From Acidithiobacillus sp. HP-2 (GTDB lineage Bacteria > Pseudomonadota > Gammaproteobacteria > Acidithiobacillales > Acidithiobacillaceae), in NCBI RefSeq assembly GCF_015100155.1, contig NZ_JACKZA010000021.1, forward strand, positions 1 to 37,546: a DNA stretch of 37,546 nt, read 5' to 3'. Below are positions 14,852-23,480 of the stretch, piece after piece. The position numbers and the translations under genes were made by a program. Each line of letters begins with the position of its first letter. Position 1 is the stretch's first letter. The notes beneath the pieces were generated by a model. The model worked only from the letters and a program-made list of their open reading frames with translations, did no database searches and was not told the origin of the DNA.

Positions 14852-15850
14852 CTACCTCCTTAGAACAGAGAGTGCAGCATGAACCAGAATTTGACTGTAA
14901 CGCCAGTCCAGCCAGGAATTACGGGCGATGCGTAACAGCGTCATGCCCATGTAAAAGGGAATTCTCCGGGTGATGGCTGCAAATGCCGCCTGTCGGTCGG
15001 GAAAATGGGTGCTGTACTCCCAGAGAAAATGACCGATGTAGGACTCGGCCTGCTCACCATGATGGTTGTTGCGCAGGAAATGGTGTTTGATTTCACCGGC
15101 AATCATGCCCAGGTCGTAGGCGCGGTCAGCGCGCTTGATGCGCTCGAAATCAATGGCAATAATGGTTCGGGGGTGCGCAAACAAAAAATTGGATGGAGTG
15201 GCATCGCCATGAATCAGAACCGCCTGATCGCTCCACATACAGGGAGACTGCTGCCACTGATCGCGAAATCCATAAACTTCGCGCACTTGTGCTTCGCTAA
15301 TGCGGTGGCGTCGCTGCAGACGCGCCACGATTTTATCAAAGTAGGCAAACTGGGTATGAAAGTGAACCGTCTCAGCGCTGGCCGTGTGGTTATGTAACTT
15401 GGCCAGAAACCAGGCGAGATCGGTGAGACGGGCATACAGCAAATCTTCATGGTGTTCAGCAAGACTCTGACTCATCACACTCGATAATGATTGACCGGGA
15501 CAATATTCTTCCACGACCAGACTATTCATGTGGCGGGCAATGCCAAAAGCCTGAGGAATATGAAAATGCTTATGATTGAGACCGATGTTGCGCAAATAAT
15601 GCAGATTTTGCCATTCATTCCAGGCTCTTTCCCAGGCGTTTTGGGGATCTTTACCCGGACGCTGAAAAAATTTCCCGATCACCTTTTGCTGAGAATGAGT
15701 TTCTTCATACAGAAATACCTCATTGGAAGCAGGAAACTGAAATACCCGAAAATTGCGGACCTGATCATTTGGCAGTATTTGCGGATAAACTTCATCGCGT
15801 AAATAGGCAAAAAGCGGATCCTGAGGATTCAGGCGCCCGAGATATTTCAC
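14852..15850 (-). CDS. Aminoglycoside phosphotransferase-like (APH) kinase
   Basis: A 332-residue protein with the APH/choline kinase fold. Its catalytic loop HGDATPSNFLF carries the HxDx4N pattern, followed by the Mg-binding AIDFERIKRADRAYDLG. The N-terminal lobe (VFLYEETHSQQKVIGKFF and VVEEYCPGQSL) contains the expected ATP-site lysine and hinge. Such proteins phosphorylate small hydroxylated molecules, and only a minority give antibiotic resistance; no resistance claim is made. The start is GTG at 15850 preceded by ggag. Coupling to the HAD gene suggests a kinase/phosphatase pair acting on the same or successive metabolites. Confidence 0.8.
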   Translation of the reverse strand: MKYLGRLNPQDPLFAYLRDEVYPQILPNDQVRNFRVFQFPASNEVFLYEETHSQQKVIGKFFQRPGKDPQNAWERAWNEWQNLHYLRNIGLNHKHFHIPQAFGIARHMNSLVVEEYCPGQSLSSVMSQSLAEHHEDLLYARLTDLAWFLAKLHNHTASAETVHFHTQFAYFDKIVARLQRRHRISEAQVREVYGFRDQWQQSPCMWSDQAVLIHGDATPSNFLFAHPRTIIAIDFERIKRADRAYDLGMIAGEIKHHFLRNNHHGEQAESYIGHFLWEYSTHFPDRQAAFAAITRRIPFYMGMTLLRIARNSWLDWRYSQILVHAALSVLRR

Positions 15851-15881
15851 GATATCTGCTCCATTCTGTTGCTCTTACAGT

Positions 15882-16391
15882 TCATGGCGGTGGCTCCTGA
15901 AGGGCGGGATGCAGCTCTATGTGTTCAATAGTCCAGCCTGGTTCCAGTCTTGCCAGGGTTGGGGCGATGTTGTCCATGATCTGACGACCCAGATCTTGCT
16001 GTGCTGTCGGTGAATGTGAAACCTGATTCAAGTCTGGAAAGGCCATGAAGGGATTGACAATCAGGCTCTCAAAATGGTTTTGGGCGTCATGTAGAGGCTG
16101 CCAGGGTCCGTGCCCGTGAAGAATGGCAACAGGGTGAATGGTCAACGCTTTTTCAGAGCCATCAGCACTGCGCACCATCACCCCGAAAGAACCCAAGTCC
16201 AGAGTTTTTTTCATCAGTTTGGGAACATTTGTTTTTTTGGGTACCGGTTTTTCAGGAGTCGGGCTGACAGATTGTGGAGATATCGGAATGTTGAGGGCAA
16301 TACCAATGGCAATGGCGGCAGTGATCAGCGCGATAATAACCACCAGAATCCAGGGTTTTTTTCTGGAACGGGGAGATTTGCGTGGGGCCAA
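15882..16391 (-). CDS. Unknown single-pass membrane-anchored protein
   Basis: A 169-residue protein with a basic N-terminus (MAPRKSPRSRKKP), one transmembrane segment at about residues 14-34 and a Pro/Lys-rich linker. A soluble domain of about 110 residues (starting LDLGSFGVMVRSADG) probably faces the periplasm. The topology is like that of FliL or other small anchored proteins, but no FliL signature or flagellar gene is present. The gene stands alone, 31 bases upstream of the APH-HAD pair on the same strand, and could be first in that operon. Function unknown. The 273 bases between it and the MFS gene show no feature I can support. Confidence 0.6.
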   Translation of the reverse strand: MAPRKSPRSRKKPWILVVIIALITAAIAIGIALNIPISPQSVSPTPEKPVPKKTNVPKLMKKTLDLGSFGVMVRSADGSEKALTIHPVAILHGHGPWQPLHDAQNHFESLIVNPFMAFPDLNQVSHSPTAQQDLGRQIMDNIAPTLARLEPGWTIEHIELHPALQEPPP

Positions 16392-16664
16392 TGTTCATCA
16401 CTCCTTTGCGGAATGCCCGGATGTTCCAGGCTATCAACTGATTTGTATCATGGTCTGCAGCCAGAGACCAAACCGGGCAATACGTCGCGCGGGTCAAAGT
16501 CGCTGCAACGTCCCAGGGCAACTGCAGTTTTTGGTTTTAAGCCTGTATTTATGCCTTCTGTCAGCCTCATTAATCATCTGCACGATGGGTATGACATGAA
16601 GTTGATGGCACCAGAACGGCTGACCTTCATGTCCTTATTGCAAGAGACGTGAATATGAAGCGGC

Positions 16665-17798
16665 TTATTGCTGCCGGCTATTGCGCCAGGCCAGCCAGAG
16701 CAGTGGGATCGCCCATAGAGCGGAGAAGGTGTAAATCTGATTCAGTGAAATGAAATGTTGCAGTGGACCCAGTCCGGTAGAGCCGATGCCTTCTCCAATC
16801 ATCAGCGCTCCAACCAATAGTCCAGCCATTTGCGTGCCCTCCTTGCCGTGTGCGGCCACCCCGAAAGCCATGCTGTAGGGATAGTATATACCGCAAGCCG
16901 CACCGGCCAGGGCAAATGCCAGTAACAGCGCCGTTGCACTGAGCAGATGGGGGATGATGATAAAGCAGGCTGCCATACCGATAGGCGCCAGACGATAAAT
17001 CCAGCGTCGGGAAAGAAAGCGGTCGGGAATGCTGCCCAAAATGAAGCGGGCAACGGTCATACCTCCCCAGAACAGCGACAGAGCCAGGGCTCCGGTCGCG
17101 GCGGGAAGATGGCGGTCGACACTGACCAACACATTGGCCCAGCTGCCAAAGCTGCCTTCACAGATCGCATAAATCACTACTGCAAAAGCGAAGGGCATCA
17201 TGGAGCGTCGCCAGGCACGTAAGCCGCCCAGTTCGTGCGTATCCGTATCCTCCGCGAGTGGAAATAAGAGTAGAACGAACCAAAGCAAAAGAATGAGGGC
17301 AGGCCAGGCCACCCAGCTCAACCAGCTTTGCGCACCAGTCAGAATCATGGGCGAGACCGCAGTTGCTCCGCCAATAACGGCATTCAGAATGGTGACGGCC
17401 GCCGCCGCAGCGCCCGCAAAGAGGAGCGACGCAGCCCGATTGATGGCGGCATTGGTCAAGCCGAACCCGATACCGAGCATCAGTGTTTCAGCCAGCAGCA
17501 GCAGCACAACGAACAGCCCGGTACTGAAAAAAGCCGCTACCAGAAAAGCCATGGCAACGGCATTGATAAGGGCTCCCAGACGAAACAGCCCCTTGCTGCC
17601 CAGGCGTTTATGAATGGCTCCCGCACTCAAAGCCGCCAATATGGCGCCGATGATTTCCGGAAAATACAACATGCCGTAAGTAGCATTACTCATATCGTAA
17701 GGTGCGCTGCGCAGGGTGGTACCCAGTGCTGGAATCAGCACAAAAGCAGCTCCCTGCAAAAAACCGGCAATATAAACGGCGCTGAGACCGCGTTTCAC
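16665..17798 (-). CDS. MFS transporter of the sugar-oxidation cluster
   Basis: A 377-residue inner-membrane protein with about 12 hydrophobic segments. It has a short basic loop after TM2 (GAIHKRLGSKGLFRLG, a degenerate motif A) and a matching loop in the second half (GSIPDRFLSRRWIYRL). The specific family is not certain; FucP/NNP-like and general sugar or organic acid carriers fit. The ATG overlaps the GMC stop by four bases (ATGA), so it is the last gene of the GH15-SDR-GMC-MFS unit. It may import the sugar substrate or export an oxidised product. Confidence 0.78.
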   Translation of the reverse strand: MKRGLSAVYIAGFLQGAAFVLIPALGTTLRSAPYDMSNATYGMLYFPEIIGAILAALSAGAIHKRLGSKGLFRLGALINAVAMAFLVAAFFSTGLFVVLLLLAETLMLGIGFGLTNAAINRAASLLFAGAAAAAVTILNAVIGGATAVSPMILTGAQSWLSWVAWPALILLLWFVLLLFPLAEDTDTHELGGLRAWRRSMMPFAFAVVIYAICEGSFGSWANVLVSVDRHLPAATGALALSLFWGGMTVARFILGSIPDRFLSRRWIYRLAPIGMAACFIIIPHLLSATALLLAFALAGAACGIYYPYSMAFGVAAHGKEGTQMAGLLVGALMIGEGIGSTGLGPLQHFISLNQIYTFSALWAIPLLWLAWRNSRQQ

Positions 17799-19309
17799 AG
17801 GGCGCCTTTGGCATGCTGAATAATATGCGCGCTGACGCGCAAGGCATTGGCCATGATGGTCAGCGAGGGATTGACCGCACTAATCGAGGGCATAAAGCTG
17901 GCATCCACCACATACAAATTGTCCAGATCATGCGCCTTGCAATGAGGATCAAGGACATTGTCGGCAGGATCCTCACCAAAGCGGCAGGTTCCGACCTGAT
18001 GGGCGGTGGCAGAAATATCCATGGCCTGAAAAAATACGCCCATGAACCCGGCTTTCTGCAGAATTTCCCGCCACTTCTGGCAAAGGCGGCGATGACTTTC
18101 GCGGTTTTTGGGATTCCAGGCCAGACAAATGTTGCCATCGGTATCCAGAGTCACCCGGTTGTCTGGATCAGGCAGGTCTTCGGTGGTCAGCCACCAGTCT
18201 ACGGAATGACTGGCCGTCCAGGCGCTGATGGGAATCGGCATGAGCGGCCGCTGCGCATGGAGCAGGCCCGGTGTGACCTTTCCCAGCCCCTGAATATGCC
18301 CCAGTGGATAAGGATAGTCCGGGTCTCCGGAGTCTTCATAAAAATCGTTCAAAGCCAGGGTTTTCTGAAAAATGCTGCGATTTTCCCGACCCGGTTTAAT
18401 GGCCATGCAGGCGCTATTGAGATGGCACATATAATTGCGCCCAACCTGATCACTATGGTTAGCCAGTCCTGAAGGATATTTTTCCGACGCAGAAGCCAGC
18501 AGGAGAGCCGCACTATTGACCGCTCCTGCAGCCAAAACTACCAGCCGGGCCTTAAAGCTTCCCTGATCGGTCTCGACAGATTCCACCGTTTTGCCGTTTT
18601 TACCATGGATCAGACGGCGCACCCGATGGCCGGTCAGCATCCGGACATTACTGTGTTGCAATGCGGGGCGGACACCGCACAGTTCCGCATCACCCTTGGC
18701 ATGGAGCATACAGGGAAAGCCATCGCAAGTCGGGCAGCGCACGCAGGGGCTTTGTTCAGGTTCATCGGCCAAACGGTGGAGTGCCAGGGGCAGGGGAAAG
18801 GGGTGATAGCCCATCTCGCGCAGAGCCTTATCTACCAAAGCGATATCTTCATCATGGGGAAACGGGGGGTAGGGATAAGCTTTGCGGGGGGCTTCAGTAG
18901 GATCGGCACCGGCCTCGCCGTGCGTGAAATACCAGGATTCGGCCTCATCATAAAAGGGTGCCAGATCATTATACGTGATGGGCCAGGCGCGGGTATTGCC
19001 ACCCTGATGCTGGCGAAGCGCAAAATCCTTGGCGCGGCGACGCAAAACGGCTGCCCCGTAAAACTTGGTGTTGCCTCCGACATGATAACCGGTGACCGGT
19101 GAGAAGGCTTTGCCGTCCTGATCATGCCACTGTTCATCGGTATGATAGCGGTGTTCGCCGAAAACTGTCTGGGGATCCCAGTTTCCCCATTCACGGGGTA
19201 AATAATCGCCGCGTTCAAGAATCAGAATTTGTAAACCAGAGTCCGCCAGGGCACGGGCCAGTGTTCCGCCACCCGCACCGCTGCCGATAATAATGACATC
19301 GGCATCCAT
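17795..19309 (-). CDS. GMC-family FAD oxidoreductase
   Basis: A 504-residue flavoprotein. The N-terminal dinucleotide fold is clear (DVIIIGSGAGGGTLARALADSG, residues 4-25) and the C-terminal block has the GMC signature (HQVGTCRFG, then LYVVDASFMPSISAVNPSLTIMANALR), including the active-site H/N pair. A cysteine cluster C189-x2-C192-x2-C195-x4-C200 lies in SPCVRCPTCDGFPC and might bind a metal or an Fe-S cluster. The family includes gluconate, glucose and choline dehydrogenases; a sugar or polyol substrate is likely from context. No signal peptide is seen, so it is probably cytoplasmic or membrane-associated. It lies between the SDR and the MFS gene. Confidence 0.85.
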   Translation of the reverse strand: MDADVIIIGSGAGGGTLARALADSGLQILILERGDYLPREWGNWDPQTVFGEHRYHTDEQWHDQDGKAFSPVTGYHVGGNTKFYGAAVLRRRAKDFALRQHQGGNTRAWPITYNDLAPFYDEAESWYFTHGEAGADPTEAPRKAYPYPPFPHDEDIALVDKALREMGYHPFPLPLALHRLADEPEQSPCVRCPTCDGFPCMLHAKGDAELCGVRPALQHSNVRMLTGHRVRRLIHGKNGKTVESVETDQGSFKARLVVLAAGAVNSAALLLASASEKYPSGLANHSDQVGRNYMCHLNSACMAIKPGRENRSIFQKTLALNDFYEDSGDPDYPYPLGHIQGLGKVTPGLLHAQRPLMPIPISAWTASHSVDWWLTTEDLPDPDNRVTLDTDGNICLAWNPKNRESHRRLCQKWREILQKAGFMGVFFQAMDISATAHQVGTCRFGEDPADNVLDPHCKAHDLDNLYVVDASFMPSISAVNPSLTIMANALRVSAHIIQHAKGAL

Positions 19310-19313
19310 AGGG

Positions 19314-20099
19314 TCATCCTCCGTGGCGGAAATCCGGATAAATCAACATGCCCCCATCTACAGCAAGGGTGGTGCCGGTGATGTAACTGGCGAGATCACT
19401 CGCCAGAAAAGCCACGACATTGCCAATTTCCTGGGGCTTGCCGAGGCGACCCATGGAGATTTTTTTGTCGAGATCTTTCAACGACTGAGGATCGCTCCAC
19501 ACCGATTCGTTGATGGGTGTTTGAATGGCACCCGGGGCAATGGCCACCACCCGAATGCCTTTGTCTGCGGTTTCCTGGGCCAGGGTTTTGGTGAACATGG
19601 ATAATCCCGCCTTGGCGCTGGTGTAGGCACTATAGCCTTCCCAGGGAATGAATTCGTGCACTGAAGTAATATTGATGATGACCCCGCCCTGGAGTTTTTC
19701 CATGCGCGGGATGGCTGCCCGGGCACAATAATAAGGGCCGAGCAGATCAACGCTCAGTACTTTCTCCCAGATTTGCGGGTCATCATCTCCCACCAGGGCA
19801 CGCGGCCCGTCCATACCGGCATTGTTGACCAGAATATCCAGACCCCCAAAAGCCTGCTCAATTTGCTGTACCAGTTTTTCCACTGCGGCCGGATCAGAGA
19901 TGTCTGCCTGGAATGATTGCGCTTTGCCGCCTGCCTTGCTGATGCTGTCGACTACGGCATCGGCCTCATCCTTGCCCTTGCGATAATGGACCGCCACTTC
20001 TGCGCTCGCTGCCGCCAGAGTTTCCGCAATAGCCCGTCCCAATCCACCACTGGCACCCGTGACTAAGGCCCGTCGTCCCTGCAAATCAAGATGAATCAT
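19314..20099 (-). CDS. Short-chain dehydrogenase (glucose 1-dehydrogenase-like)
   Basis: A 261-residue NAD(P)-dependent SDR. The cofactor motif is TGASGGLGRA, with NNAG at about residue 85, catalytic serine in NITSVHE and Y-x3-K in YSAYTSAK. The C-terminal ASYITGTTLAVDGGMLIYP is typical of classical SDRs close to glucose 1-dehydrogenase. The ATG at 20099 overlaps the GH15 stop (ATGA). The frame is open to 20162 but that extension lies inside GH15. In context it would oxidise glucose released by the glucoamylase, using a soluble cofactor, in parallel with the flavin-linked GMC enzyme. Confidence 0.88.
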   Translation of the reverse strand: MIHLDLQGRRALVTGASGGLGRAIAETLAAASAEVAVHYRKGKDEADAVVDSISKAGGKAQSFQADISDPAAVEKLVQQIEQAFGGLDILVNNAGMDGPRALVGDDDPQIWEKVLSVDLLGPYYCARAAIPRMEKLQGGVIINITSVHEFIPWEGYSAYTSAKAGLSMFTKTLAQETADKGIRVVAIAPGAIQTPINESVWSDPQSLKDLDKKISMGRLGKPQEIGNVVAFLASDLASYITGTTLAVDGGMLIYPDFRHGG

Positions 20100-22459
20100 G
20101 CCAAAGCTCCTGTAATATCCAGATGAAAATTTTCTCCGATCCAGTCTCCGCTTTCCTGCCAACGGATGGTGAACTGAACACTTTCTCCCGCGCTTAACGG
20201 TTTCAGGGGCAAAATGGCTACATGACCAAGTTCCCAGTCTTCCGAGTGGAGATCCTGCACATCCTGCCAGCCATTAATACCCCAATGAACCGTAAAGGGG
20301 GCACGAAGCAGCACACGTAACTCCTGGCCTGCCGGTAATTGCCGGGGCCTTTGCCGCAAGCGCCAAAGGCGGTAGTCAATATCCGGTTTTTTCCCTTGAT
20401 AGCGTTTCCAGGTGGCTGCAGGCCGGTCTACGGGCTCCCCTTTCATGAAGCTGTGACACAGTTTGATATATTCACCGTGGGCCCAGACCAGTGGCATGGC
20501 GGAACCACTGGGGTGGCCCGGTTCCAGACCCTTTTCCGGAATCGGGTCGGCTTCCCAGATTTGTTCGGGGAGTAGGCCGCCTTTCCCGGTCATGGCGGCC
20601 ATGGCTTCAATGTAGGGCAGGGCGCTTTCTCCAGCGGCCAGCGCGTAATGACCGCGCTCTCCAACCAGCAACGGCCAGCCACGGCCAATTCCGGTGCCAT
20701 CAAAAGGGCTGCCATCCTGATGTTCTCCGTAGCCATCCCCATTATAACGATGCCATACCGGACCGCTGGGGGTGTCGGTTTTGAGCAGGGCATCCATCAC
20801 CTTGACGGAGGCAACAATGTGAGGATCTGCAGCGCTGCGCAGTCCATAACGCACCAGTTGCAGAAAATCATTGGCTACCTGCTCGCTGGCGGGAAGATGC
20901 GGATCATGCGCCCGATTTTTGATCAACACCCACTCATCTTTGGCGCCATCCTGAACCAGCACATCTTCCGGCGTAATCCGCACAAAATAACCGGGTACCT
21001 GATACTGTCTGGCCAGATCCGTATCCTTGACAAAAGTCCAGTCTTCCAGTCGTGCATTCCAGTAGTCCGCCAGCATCAGTGCACATTCAGCGGTTTTACC
21101 GCCCATTAATTCGGCACCCTCTACCAGCGCTGCAACGGCGACTGCCAGCGTAAAAGTATTGACGCCGCCATCTTCTTCCCAGCGATCCTGTCCGGTTACC
21201 GGGCCTTCGTGGGCAATAAAGTGCAGGGCACGCTGGACCATATCGGCTACGGCAATGTCTTCCAGGGCGTTATGCTGGCGGAGCAGCGCGGCCAGTAAAA
21301 CGGGAAACCCGGTTTCATCCAGTTGAACACCTTGCCAAAATGGTTTGCCACCGAGCCACTGGTTTTGCAACCAATGGCCATCAGCCTGCTGGGTGCTGAT
21401 GAGGTAAGTCAGCACCTGTCGGGCTTCCTGGGTAGCCCCCATGGCGACCAGGGCTCCGGCGCTTTCGACCAGGTCCCGTGACCAGACCAGATGATAGCCG
21501 CCGCGACTGGTACTGGCTTCACCCCAGGGCACCGAAAGGCTGGCGACCAGCGCACCGGGAAAAGTCCGGTCTTCATGAACCTTCAGAATATTCTTGGAAC
21601 GGGCATAAAGGGTTTTGGCCGTATCGGGAAGTTTGCTGGCGAAATTGCGGGGGCGCGGATGTTTTTTGTGCCAGGCCTGCCACAAATCCGCATAACTGGA
21701 TGATGTGGCCTGGAAACCATTCGCCAGCGCGCTCCAGGCATTGGTCGCGGCGGCTTCTTTGCTGGAGCCCAGTCCTAAAGCCAGAGTCCCCTGACGGGGC
21801 ATTTGTCCGGCCAGGGCCACTTCACCAGGTCCGGCTTCCCCATATTCCCAGAGCATGCGCCCATGCTCATGAAAATCCTGCCACAAATCGCTGGCGCCGA
21901 CCTCCCCAACGCTGCAGTGTTCCAGCGCCGCGTAACCGGCGGAATTCCGGCAGGCGAGAGCCAGTCCGAAAGGACCCTGTTCTGCCCAGAGCACCTTGCG
22001 ACCTTCCCAGTCACCGACCCAGGCCCGATTGTTTTCGGCATCTTCCCCGAGTCGCGCTGAACACAACAGATAAGGGCGGAGACTGGAATCTCCTTCCAGC
22101 TGAAAATCGACGAGCAGCACATCACGGTCAGGATCAGCACAGACCTTGATGGTAAAGTCAAAACGCGCGTGATGATGGCGGATGATGGGTAGCGGTACCT
22201 GCGGATCACCCAGTTCCAGAGCCGGCTCTGGCAGGGTTTTCAGTTCCTGCCAAAAGCCTTGATCATCGGCAATGATAAATCCGAGATCACGCACCTGCGG
22301 AATATCAATGCGCGGATAAAACACTTCGGTAATGATGCCGCTGCCGGTGGTGAACCACAGCTTGCTGGTGCCCAATGCTGTCCCGACACAGGACTTCCGG
22401 GCGGTAGACCATACCGGATGACGCCACTGTGCTGCCGGTGCCTTACTGACTGACTCCAT
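20096..22459 (-). CDS. GH15 glucoamylase (glucodextranase-like)
   Basis: A 787-residue glycoside hydrolase. The N-terminal beta-sandwich domain (about residues 15-260) and the C-terminal (alpha/alpha)6 barrel match bacterial glucoamylases. In the barrel, the conserved segments are WSRDLVE (about 326-332), RWEEDGG (about 426-432, with the likely catalytic acid) and PEQIWE (about 631-636, with the likely base). The enzyme releases beta-D-glucose from non-reducing ends of alpha-glucans or alpha-glucosides. No signal peptide is visible, so it probably acts on internal material such as glycogen, maltodextrin or trehalose. The ATG at 22459 has an aggag site 7 bases upstream. It is the head of a tightly overlapping unit with SDR and GMC. 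Confidence 0.9.
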   Translation of the reverse strand: MESVSKAPAAQWRHPVWSTARKSCVGTALGTSKLWFTTGSGIITEVFYPRIDIPQVRDLGFIIADDQGFWQELKTLPEPALELGDPQVPLPIIRHHHARFDFTIKVCADPDRDVLLVDFQLEGDSSLRPYLLCSARLGEDAENNRAWVGDWEGRKVLWAEQGPFGLALACRNSAGYAALEHCSVGEVGASDLWQDFHEHGRMLWEYGEAGPGEVALAGQMPRQGTLALGLGSSKEAAATNAWSALANGFQATSSSYADLWQAWHKKHPRPRNFASKLPDTAKTLYARSKNILKVHEDRTFPGALVASLSVPWGEASTSRGGYHLVWSRDLVESAGALVAMGATQEARQVLTYLISTQQADGHWLQNQWLGGKPFWQGVQLDETGFPVLLAALLRQHNALEDIAVADMVQRALHFIAHEGPVTGQDRWEEDGGVNTFTLAVAVAALVEGAELMGGKTAECALMLADYWNARLEDWTFVKDTDLARQYQVPGYFVRITPEDVLVQDGAKDEWVLIKNRAHDPHLPASEQVANDFLQLVRYGLRSAADPHIVASVKVMDALLKTDTPSGPVWHRYNGDGYGEHQDGSPFDGTGIGRGWPLLVGERGHYALAAGESALPYIEAMAAMTGKGGLLPEQIWEADPIPEKGLEPGHPSGSAMPLVWAHGEYIKLCHSFMKGEPVDRPAATWKRYQGKKPDIDYRLWRLRQRPRQLPAGQELRVLLRAPFTVHWGINGWQDVQDLHSEDWELGHVAILPLKPLSAGESVQFTIRWQESGDWIGENFHLDITGALA

Positions 22460-22566
22460 ATAATCACTCCTGGATGAATGTCCGTGGATTTCAAGCACCG
22501 GCTGGTGTTATTCAATGATCAAAATGCGTTGTTCCTCCGGTACCATTCCCTGAAAGAATGAAAAAA

Positions 22567-23418
22567 TTAACCTTTGTGCTTGGGCAGAATACCCGCTTTT
22601 TCGAGATAAACGGGCAATACAGCCACCACGCGCATACCCCGTTGCACATCAGGATCTTTGAGCATGTGATACAGACCGGATAGTCCTCCGGCTTTGCCGG
22701 TGGCCTCGTGTTCGGCAGCATCCGCAAGGGCAGCGGCCATCAAGCGTCCACTTTGCATAAGACTCGCAGCGGAGTTCATCAGCGGACTATCCTGGCTCTT
22801 TTGCACGAATTGTCCCAGCAGGCTTTCCAGATTAATGGTTTCGGCAAAAAGACCAATTTGACGACTGAGGTCCGCAACGCGCTGCAAATTGCCATCGTCC
22901 TGCATTTGTTTCAGCAGACGCAAGGCTTCGACAATGGTGGTATCGGCCGAGGTTTCCTGCCAGATATCACCCAGTTCCTTGATTTTGGCCACCACAGCAC
23001 CGCCCGCAGGCCCCCGGAGAAATTCCAGAACGGCATTTACTTTCGGAATGATTTCGCCAAACATCTGTAGGGCAGATAACCACTCTGCCAAAGGCATTTC
23101 ATGCAGTTTACTCAGCAGACTGGGGATAAAAGGCTTCAATAACGCGATGCTCTCAGTCACAAAAGCCGCATTTTCACGGATGAGCGCCAAGAGACCGCTT
23201 TCGCGCAGGACGTTAAGCGTATCAAGCAGCTCTTCAATGCTCCCTTCCAGATCATAGCGTTCATTCCATGTGCCGGCTTTGAGGGCCAGTTCCATGGGCA
23301 GGTTTCCTGCCGGGCTGCCCATAAAGCTTTCGCTACCATGGGCAAGGTCGCCCAAGCGGGCAAGACCTGCCCATTGTTCTGGTGTGAGTTGAGGGGTGAA
23401 AGATTCTTGTGTTGCCAT
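22567..23418 (-). CDS. DUF1641 protein, partner of the SQR-like enzyme
   Basis: A 283-residue, mostly helical protein whose end (GGLSGLYHMLKDPDVQRGMRVV, about residues 245-266) is the DUF1641 signature. Proteins of this family are encoded next to sulfide:quinone oxidoreductase-like flavoproteins or formate dehydrogenase-type genes in bacteria and archaea, and their function is unknown. It has no signal peptide and no clear transmembrane segment. It starts with ATG at 23418 behind a gggag site, 62 bases after the SQR-like gene but across a strong hairpin. It may help anchor, regulate or assemble the flavoprotein; this is inference from neighbourhood. Confidence 0.8.
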   Translation of the reverse strand: MATQESFTPQLTPEQWAGLARLGDLAHGSESFMGSPAGNLPMELALKAGTWNERYDLEGSIEELLDTLNVLRESGLLALIRENAAFVTESIALLKPFIPSLLSKLHEMPLAEWLSALQMFGEIIPKVNAVLEFLRGPAGGAVVAKIKELGDIWQETSADTTIVEALRLLKQMQDDGNLQRVADLSRQIGLFAETINLESLLGQFVQKSQDSPLMNSAASLMQSGRLMAAALADAAEHEATGKAGGLSGLYHMLKDPDVQRGMRVVAVLPVYLEKAGILPKHKG

Positions 23419-23456
23419 AATGCATCTCCCTTGATTTATATCATGCCAATAGTAAA

Positions 23457-23480
23457 AGAGGGCCTTGCGGCCCTCTTTTT
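23457..23480. terminator. Bidirectional terminator-like hairpin between SQR and DUF1641 genes
   Basis: An 8-bp perfect stem (agagggcc, ggccctct) with a 4-base loop is flanked by A residues on one side and T residues on the other. Read in the direction of the genes (minus) it ends in four T residues. It begins right at the SQR-like stop codon. It could lower transcription of the downstream DUF1641-GH15 genes relative to SQR. Confidence 0.75.

Noticed and set aside
15882-16391. FliL-like flagellar protein
   Set aside because: Only the topology is similar; no FliL sequence pattern and no flagellar genes are nearby.
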